DNA from: Halogranum amylolyticum
GTDB taxonomy: Archaea; Halobacteriota; Halobacteria; Halobacteriales; Haloferacaceae
DNA length: 64,000 nucleotides
NCBI RefSeq assembly: GCF_900110465.1
Contig: NZ_FODV01000006.1
Span: forward strand, 1 to 64,000
Direction: 5' to 3'
In this document: one piece after another, positions 60,009-64,000 of the stretch
Layout of the letters: each line of letters opens with the position of its first letter
Position numbering within the stretch: the first letter of the stretch is position 1
Notes under the pieces: model-generated
Database searches by the model: none
The model's input: the letters and a program-made list of their open reading frames with translations, nothing else
Told to the model about the DNA's origin: nothing
Translations under genes and position numbers: made by a program

Positions 60009-61178
60009 ATGGAAGGCGGTCCGGGCGCCGTTCTCGTCCGTTACGGCGAGATCGGCACCAAGAGTTCGAAGGTCCGAACCGACATGGAGCGGTTGCTCCG
60101 AGAGAACCTCGAGGCGACGCTCGCGGCCCGCGACGTCGTGGCGACCGTGGACCGCGAGTGGTCCCGCATCTTCGTCCGCACCGACGACCCCGAGGCGGCG
60201 ACCGACGCTGCCTGCGACACGTTCGGCGTCGTCTCCGCGAGTCCCGCCCGGAGCGTCGACCCCACGATGGACGCCATCCGCGAGGCGCTCGGCGCGGCCG
60301 CAAGCGATCACCCGGCGGGGGCGACGTTCGGCGTCGACGCCACGCGTACCGGCGACCGCGACGCTCACCCGTTCAGCAGCCCCGACCTCGAAGTCGAGGG
60401 TGGCAGTACCGTCGAGGCCGAGACGGGTGCGACCGTCGACCTCGACGACCCCGACCGGACCTACTACGTGGAGTGTCGGGAGCAGGAAGCGTTCGTCTTC
60501 ACCGAGAAGCGGTCCGGTCCCGGCGGCCTCCCGCTCGGGACGCAGGGGACGGCCGTCGTGCTGCTGAGCGGCGGGCTGGACTCGCCCGTCGCCGCGTGGG
60601 AGCTGATGAAACGCGGCTGTACGGTCGTCCCGGTCTACGTCGATCTCGGCCCCTATGGCGGCGTCGACCACCAGGCGCGGGCGCTGTCGACGGTCGGCGA
60701 ACTCGCCCGCTACGTCCCCGACGGCGACCTCGCGCTCCGTATCGTCCCCGCCGGCGAGATCGTCGAGACGTTGATGGCGGAGGTCGGCGCGACCCGGATG
60801 CTCTCGCTTCGGCGCGTGATGCTCCGTATCGCCGAGGCGGTCGCCCGCGACGTCGGCGCCCACTCGGTCGTCACCGGCGAGTCGCTCGGACAGAAGTCGA
60901 GTCAGACGGGGGGCAACCTCGCCGCCACCGACGCCGCCGTCTCGATACCCGTCCACCGACCGCTGCTCACGCGGGACAAGACCGACATCGTCGAACAGGC
61001 GCGAGCCATCGGGACGTTCGACGACTCGACCGTCTCGGTCGGCTGTGAACAGGTCGCTCCCTCGCACCCCGAGACCAACGCGACGGCCGAGGCGGTCGAG
61101 GCGGCCGAACCGGACGGGCTGTTCGACCGTGTCGGGGCCGCAGTCGACCGGGCTGAACTCGTCTCCCCGGACGAGTGA
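60009..61178 (+). CDS. thiI: tRNA 4-thiouridine synthase ThiI
   Basis: A 389-residue ThiI that adenylates and thiolates U8 of tRNA. The N-terminal ferredoxin-like domain and THUMP domain (about 50-165) bind the tRNA. The PP-loop is LSGGLDSPVAAW (about 186-197) and the later GESLGQKSSQTGGNL motif is characteristic. There is no C-terminal rhodanese domain; as in other archaea, sulfur must come through another carrier, with a Cys such as that in VGCEQVAPSHPET (about 350) as a likely site. It lies 26 nt after the SAM synthetase gene. Confidence 0.94.
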   Translation: MEGGPGAVLVRYGEIGTKSSKVRTDMERLLRENLEATLAARDVVATVDREWSRIFVRTDDPEAATDAACDTFGVVSASPARSVDPTMDAIREALGAAASDHPAGATFGVDATRTGDRDAHPFSSPDLEVEGGSTVEAETGATVDLDDPDRTYYVECREQEAFVFTEKRSGPGGLPLGTQGTAVVLLSGGLDSPVAAWELMKRGCTVVPVYVDLGPYGGVDHQARALSTVGELARYVPDGDLALRIVPAGEIVETLMAEVGATRMLSLRRVMLRIAEAVARDVGAHSVVTGESLGQKSSQTGGNLAATDAAVSIPVHRPLLTRDKTDIVEQARAIGTFDDSTVSVGCEQVAPSHPETNATAEAVEAAEPDGLFDRVGAAVDRAELVSPDE

Positions 61179-61243
61179 GACGAGCTATTCACATCAGCTG
61201 CCCGAAAGCTATTTCTACTATCGTGGTAAGCGTTAACATATCT

Positions 61244-61501
61244 ATGTCGAAATCGAGCCGCGGTTCGCCCGCAGTGTCGCTCGGTCCCGGATGGACGGTT
61301 CAGCAGGTCGTCGAACGGTCGTTCAACAGCGGCGGCACCGATACGTGCACGCAGTGTGGCGCGTCGGTCGATCTCGGAGAACGCCACTACCGGGTCGACG
61401 TCGCACGAGACGTGGAGTTGACGGGTCGTCGACTCCGCTCGGAACACGAACAGCTCGTCTTCTGTAGGGCGGACTGCGCCGACGCGTGGCTGGGGCGGTA
61501 G
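61244..61501 (+). CDS. Small zinc-ribbon protein
   Basis: An 85-residue protein. A basic start (SKSSRGSPAVSLGPGWTV) is followed by a four-cysteine zinc site: CTQC (about 34-37) and CRADC (about 75-79). Such treble-clef or TRASH-like knuckles often sense metals or bind partners. The ATG at 61244 is used; upstream in-frame sequence is not conserved-looking. A TTTCTACTA block lies about 26 nt before the start. Confidence 0.7.
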   Translation: MSKSSRGSPAVSLGPGWTVQQVVERSFNSGGTDTCTQCGASVDLGERHYRVDVARDVELTGRRLRSEHEQLVFCRADCADAWLGR

Positions 61502-61565
61502 CGTCGGGCCGAGTCGAGACGGACGGAACGCAACCCCTTTTACCGGACGTGCCGACAGTTCGGCC

Positions 61566-62018
61566 GTGACGCGGGTCTGTCTCGTCGGCGCCGCCGACGT
61601 CGATCTCGGCTACGAGTTGCTCTCCCGAGAGACCGCCCGGGCAGCCCTCTCGACCTACCAGTTGGAGGAACCGTTCGAGAACGCGCTCGCACTCGACACC
61701 GTCAGCGTCGGCGCCGCGGTGTCGCTCCTGAACGACCTCAACTGGTATCTCGTCCGCTACGTCGACGCCGCACTCGTCCGGGAGCCGAGCATCAGTCCCG
61801 ACGAGTGGCTCTCGCGGGAGCTCGCGACGGCGATCCGCGAGAGCGCGGTCGACCCCGCCGACACGGGCGATCTACTGAAGGTGTACGGCGTCGACGACGG
61901 CGAACTGGTCGAACCGATGTTCCTCACGCGCGTCGACGGCGAGATGCCGGAGTACGACCTCCGCGACGTCGACGACACCGTCGTCGTCCGCGTGACCGAA
62001 GCCGAGTTCGGCGGCTGA
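61566..62018 (+). CDS. DUF5804-like haloarchaeal protein
   Basis: A 150-residue acidic soluble protein from a GTG start (MTRVCLVGAADVDLGYELL). A helix-rich core (YELLSRETARAALSTYQ, ISPDEWLSRELATAIRES) is followed by a C-terminal beta part (GELVEPMFLTRVDGEMPEYDLRDVDDTVVVRVTEAEFGG). It resembles the uncharacterised DUF5804 family, from memory and not from a search. Function unknown. Confidence 0.7.
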   Translation: MTRVCLVGAADVDLGYELLSRETARAALSTYQLEEPFENALALDTVSVGAAVSLLNDLNWYLVRYVDAALVREPSISPDEWLSRELATAIRESAVDPADTGDLLKVYGVDDGELVEPMFLTRVDGEMPEYDLRDVDDTVVVRVTEAEFGG

Positions 62019-62048
62019 CTTTTTCTCACTGGCGAGCGTCGACCCAAC

Positions 62049-62945
62049 ATGAGTCGACACGGCTCTCATCGTGATCTCTCCGGTGCGACGACGCGCCGCG
62101 TGTTCGTCGGCGACCACGACGTGTTCTACCACGTCGCCGGCGACGGCCCGCCGGTCGTGTTGCTCCACGGCGGCGGCTGGGACGCAGCGGCGCTCTCGTG
62201 GCGCGAGACGGTTCCCGCACTCGCGGAGACACACACCGTCTACGCGCCGGATTTGCCGGGATACGGTGGCAGCGACCCCCTCGGCGAGACGCCGACAACC
62301 AGTTCGTACGGCGCGTTCGTCGTCGACTTTCTCGACGCGATCGGCGTCGACGCCGCGGCGCTGGTCGGCCTCTCGCTCGGCGGCAGTGTCGCCCTCGACG
62401 TCGCGCTCTCACGTCCCGAGCGCGTCTCGCGACTCGTCCTCGTGGACAGTTACGGGCTCGGCGGGACGGTCCCGGGCGGGTCGCTCGGAGCGTTGTTCGT
62501 CCGAATTCCTCGGATGGCGGAGGCGATAGAGGGGCTGCTCGCCCGTCACCGGCGACTGACGGCGCTTGGCGTCCGCGGTATCGTCCACCCGGTGAACCTG
62601 ACACCGGAGCTCGTCGACGACGTGTGGGCCGTCGCCCGCGACCACGACGGCCGCGCGTGGCGGGCGTTCCAGCGCAACGAGGTCGGTTTCGGCGGGCTGC
62701 GGACGAACTACGTGGATCGACTGCCGGACCTCTCGGTGCCGACGTTGCTGGTCCACGGAGAACAGGACGCACTCGTTCCGGCCGACTGGACCGTTCGCGC
62801 CGGGACGCTGATTCCCGACGCCGAGGTCCGGATCCTCCCCCAGTGTGGGCACTGGCCGCCGCGGGAGCGACCGGACCGGTTCACGGAACTCGTGGGGGGC
62901 TTTCTCGCCTCGGCCGCTCAGTCGAACAGCCCGGTCGACATGTAG
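62049..62945 (+). CDS. Alpha/beta hydrolase
   Basis: A 298-residue alpha/beta-hydrolase fold enzyme. HGGGW gives the oxyanion hole (about 37-41), GLSLGGSVAL the nucleophile Ser (about 109), HGEQDALVPAD the Asp (about 240), and QCGHWPPRERP the His (about 269). Similar enzymes are esterases, epoxide or haloalkane hydrolases and haloperoxidases; the cap domain (about 130-205) sets specificity and is not diagnostic. The last 28 bases overlap the convergent cysteine synthase gene. Confidence 0.87.
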   Translation: MSRHGSHRDLSGATTRRVFVGDHDVFYHVAGDGPPVVLLHGGGWDAAALSWRETVPALAETHTVYAPDLPGYGGSDPLGETPTTSSYGAFVVDFLDAIGVDAAALVGLSLGGSVALDVALSRPERVSRLVLVDSYGLGGTVPGGSLGALFVRIPRMAEAIEGLLARHRRLTALGVRGIVHPVNLTPELVDDVWAVARDHDGRAWRAFQRNEVGFGGLRTNYVDRLPDLSVPTLLVHGEQDALVPADWTVRAGTLIPDAEVRILPQCGHWPPRERPDRFTELVGGFLASAAQSNSPVDM

Positions 62946-63847
62946 CGTTCGCCGGAGTCCCAGTAGACGGTGACGACGAGCGGTTCCCCGTCGTCTCCCC
63001 TCCGTTCCGCGCCGACCCCGGCGTCGACGAGACGCTCGGCGACCTGCTTGGCCGCGAGGTTCGACGCGCCGCTGGACTGACCGACGAGGATGCCCTCCTC
63101 GCGGGCGAGGCGGCGACACTCCTCCTCGGCCTCGTCGAGCGAGACGGTGATCACGTCGTCCAAGAGGTCGCGGTCGAGGTTCGGGCTGACGAACCCCGGC
63201 CCCATCCCCTGGAAGCTGTCGCCCTCGGGTTCTCGGCCGGAGAGCACCGCGCTGTCGTCGGGTTCGACGGCGACGATCTCCATCTCGGGGAACTCTTCGC
63301 GGAGGCGACGACCGATGCCCGAGATCGTCCCCCCGGTACCGACGCCGGCGACGAGCGCATCAACGGTGCGGTCGCCGACCTGCTCGACGATCTCTTCGCC
63401 CGTCGTCCGGTAGTGCGCCTCGGGGTTGGCGGGGTTCTCGAACTGCCGGAGTTGGACCGCGTCCTCCTCCGATTCGATCTCGTCGGCGCGGTCTTTCGCG
63501 TCGGAGATGTCGCCGTCGACGAGCACCAGGTCGGCGCCGTACGCTTTCATTATCTGTCGCCGCTCGGGCGACTTCGAGGCGGGCATGACGATCTTCACGT
63601 CGTACCCCTTCGCCGCGCCGACGACGGCGATGCCGATGCCCGTGTTGCCGCTCGTCGGTTCGACGATGGTGTCGCCCAGGTCGAGCGTCCCGTCGCGCTC
63701 GGCGGCCTCGATCATCCGCAGCGCCGGGCGGTCCTTCGCGGAGCCACCGGGGTTCTTCGACTCGATCTTGGCTGCGACCGTCGTCCCCTCGGGTGCGTCC
63801 ACCTGCACCAGCGGCGATCCGATGGTGTCGAGGATGCTCTCGTCCAT
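62918..63847 (-). CDS. cysK: Cysteine synthase (O-acetylserine sulfhydrylase family)
   Basis: A 309-residue PLP enzyme of fold type II. The PLP lysine is in ESKNPGGSAKDRPAL (about 27-41), the substrate loop is PTSGNTGIG (about 63-71), and the phosphate-binding GTGGTISG (about 172-179). It makes cysteine from O-acetyl- or O-phosphoserine and sulfide. Cystathionine beta-synthase-type relatives are similar, so the acceptor is not certain. It ends 28 bases inside the convergent hydrolase gene. Confidence 0.92.
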   Translation of the reverse strand: MDESILDTIGSPLVQVDAPEGTTVAAKIESKNPGGSAKDRPALRMIEAAERDGTLDLGDTIVEPTSGNTGIGIAVVGAAKGYDVKIVMPASKSPERRQIMKAYGADLVLVDGDISDAKDRADEIESEEDAVQLRQFENPANPEAHYRTTGEEIVEQVGDRTVDALVAGVGTGGTISGIGRRLREEFPEMEIVAVEPDDSAVLSGREPEGDSFQGMGPGFVSPNLDRDLLDDVITVSLDEAEEECRRLAREEGILVGQSSGASNLAAKQVAERLVDAGVGAERRGDDGEPLVVTVYWDSGERYMSTGLFD

Positions 63848-63958
63848 TACCGGCGGCTACACCGTCGACACTGAAAGCGATAGCGACCTCCGACACGTTT
63901 GCGGGGTCGTCACGGGGAACGGCCGGGTCGACCGTGACGAACGTCGCCGCCAGCGGTT

Positions 63959-63966
63959 CGCTTAAC
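63959..63966 (+). promoter_or_regulatory. TATA-like box for the gene entering at the right edge
   Basis: GCTTAACT lies about 27-34 nt before an ATG at 63992, in the haloarchaeal spacing for a short leader. Confidence 0.35.
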
Positions 63967-63991
63967 TTCGGGGACCCCAAAGGGGCGAGCA

Positions 63992-64000
63992 ATGAAACTC
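63992..64000 (+). CDS. Start of a gene continuing beyond the window
   Basis: Only ATG AAA CTC is visible, after a GCTTAAC box and an AGGGGCGAG purine-rich stretch. Nothing can be said about its product. Confidence 0.3.

Overview
The window is chromosomal DNA from a halophilic archaeon (class Halobacteria). The evidence is high G+C with strong G/C third-position bias, very acidic predicted proteins, many Tat (twin-arginine) lipoprotein signals with a lipobox, AT-rich TATA boxes about 25-30 bp upstream of leaderless starts, and archaeal-type versions of SAM synthetase, Dph2, DRG/YchF-like GTPase and the XPB helicase. The genus cannot be fixed from the sequence alone. Most of the window is dense housekeeping sequence on both strands. 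No tRNA, rRNA, CRISPR array or intact insertion sequence was seen.

Layout. 1-7.6 kb: the end of an AMP-forming acyl-CoA synthetase, a dicarboxylate/amino-acid symporter, a tandem GNAT pair, a short adenylate-enzyme-like protein, a zinc alcohol dehydrogenase, two mini-proteins and a CobW GTPase. 7.7-12.6 kb: a YdjM-like membrane protein, then the heat-shock group dnaJ, dnaK and grpE, all on the minus strand. 12.7-16.4 kb: a secreted GDPD phosphodiesterase, a PAC2 protein, and an RNA m5C methyltransferase with its partner. 16.4-23.5 kb: the Bax1 nuclease and the XPB helicase, separated by a lipoprotein, a secreted PhoX-type phosphatase with cohesin-like and dockerin-like parts, and a hypothetical gene. 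23.6-26.6 kb: an NitT/TauT-type ABC importer. 26.8-37.2 kb: an aminotransferase, a GTPase, a cold-shock protein, a halofilin/bactofilin-like protein, a DUF3179 lipoprotein, a beta-propeller protein, a GT2 glycosyltransferase, an RNase H-like exonuclease and an SRAP (abasic-site) protein.

37.2-41.8 kb is the only clearly accessory region. It holds a tyrosine recombinase, an RHH/winged-helix partner (DUF5805-like), a short acidic partition partner and a ParA ATPase, all on one strand. Repeat-rich AT-rich spacers lie between them and decayed DNA with 11- and 12-nt G runs lies on each side. It looks like plasmid-type maintenance genes fixed in the chromosome. 41.8-64 kb returns to housekeeping: NikR, a divergent HisG-like protein, DUF502, a frameshifted coiled-coil gene, an MBL hydrolase, Sir2 plus a SLOG protein, Dph2, an HpcH aldolase, esterases, YlbF, a MinD-like ATPase with a RecA-fold partner lacking a normal P-loop, an FKBP with a GGM tail, CYTH, SAM synthetase, ThiI and cysteine synthase.

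The most unusual local structure is at the 3' end of dnaK. The last codons and stop are tandemly repeated downstream, and each full unit carries two perfect hairpins whose stem sequences differ between units while their pairing is kept.
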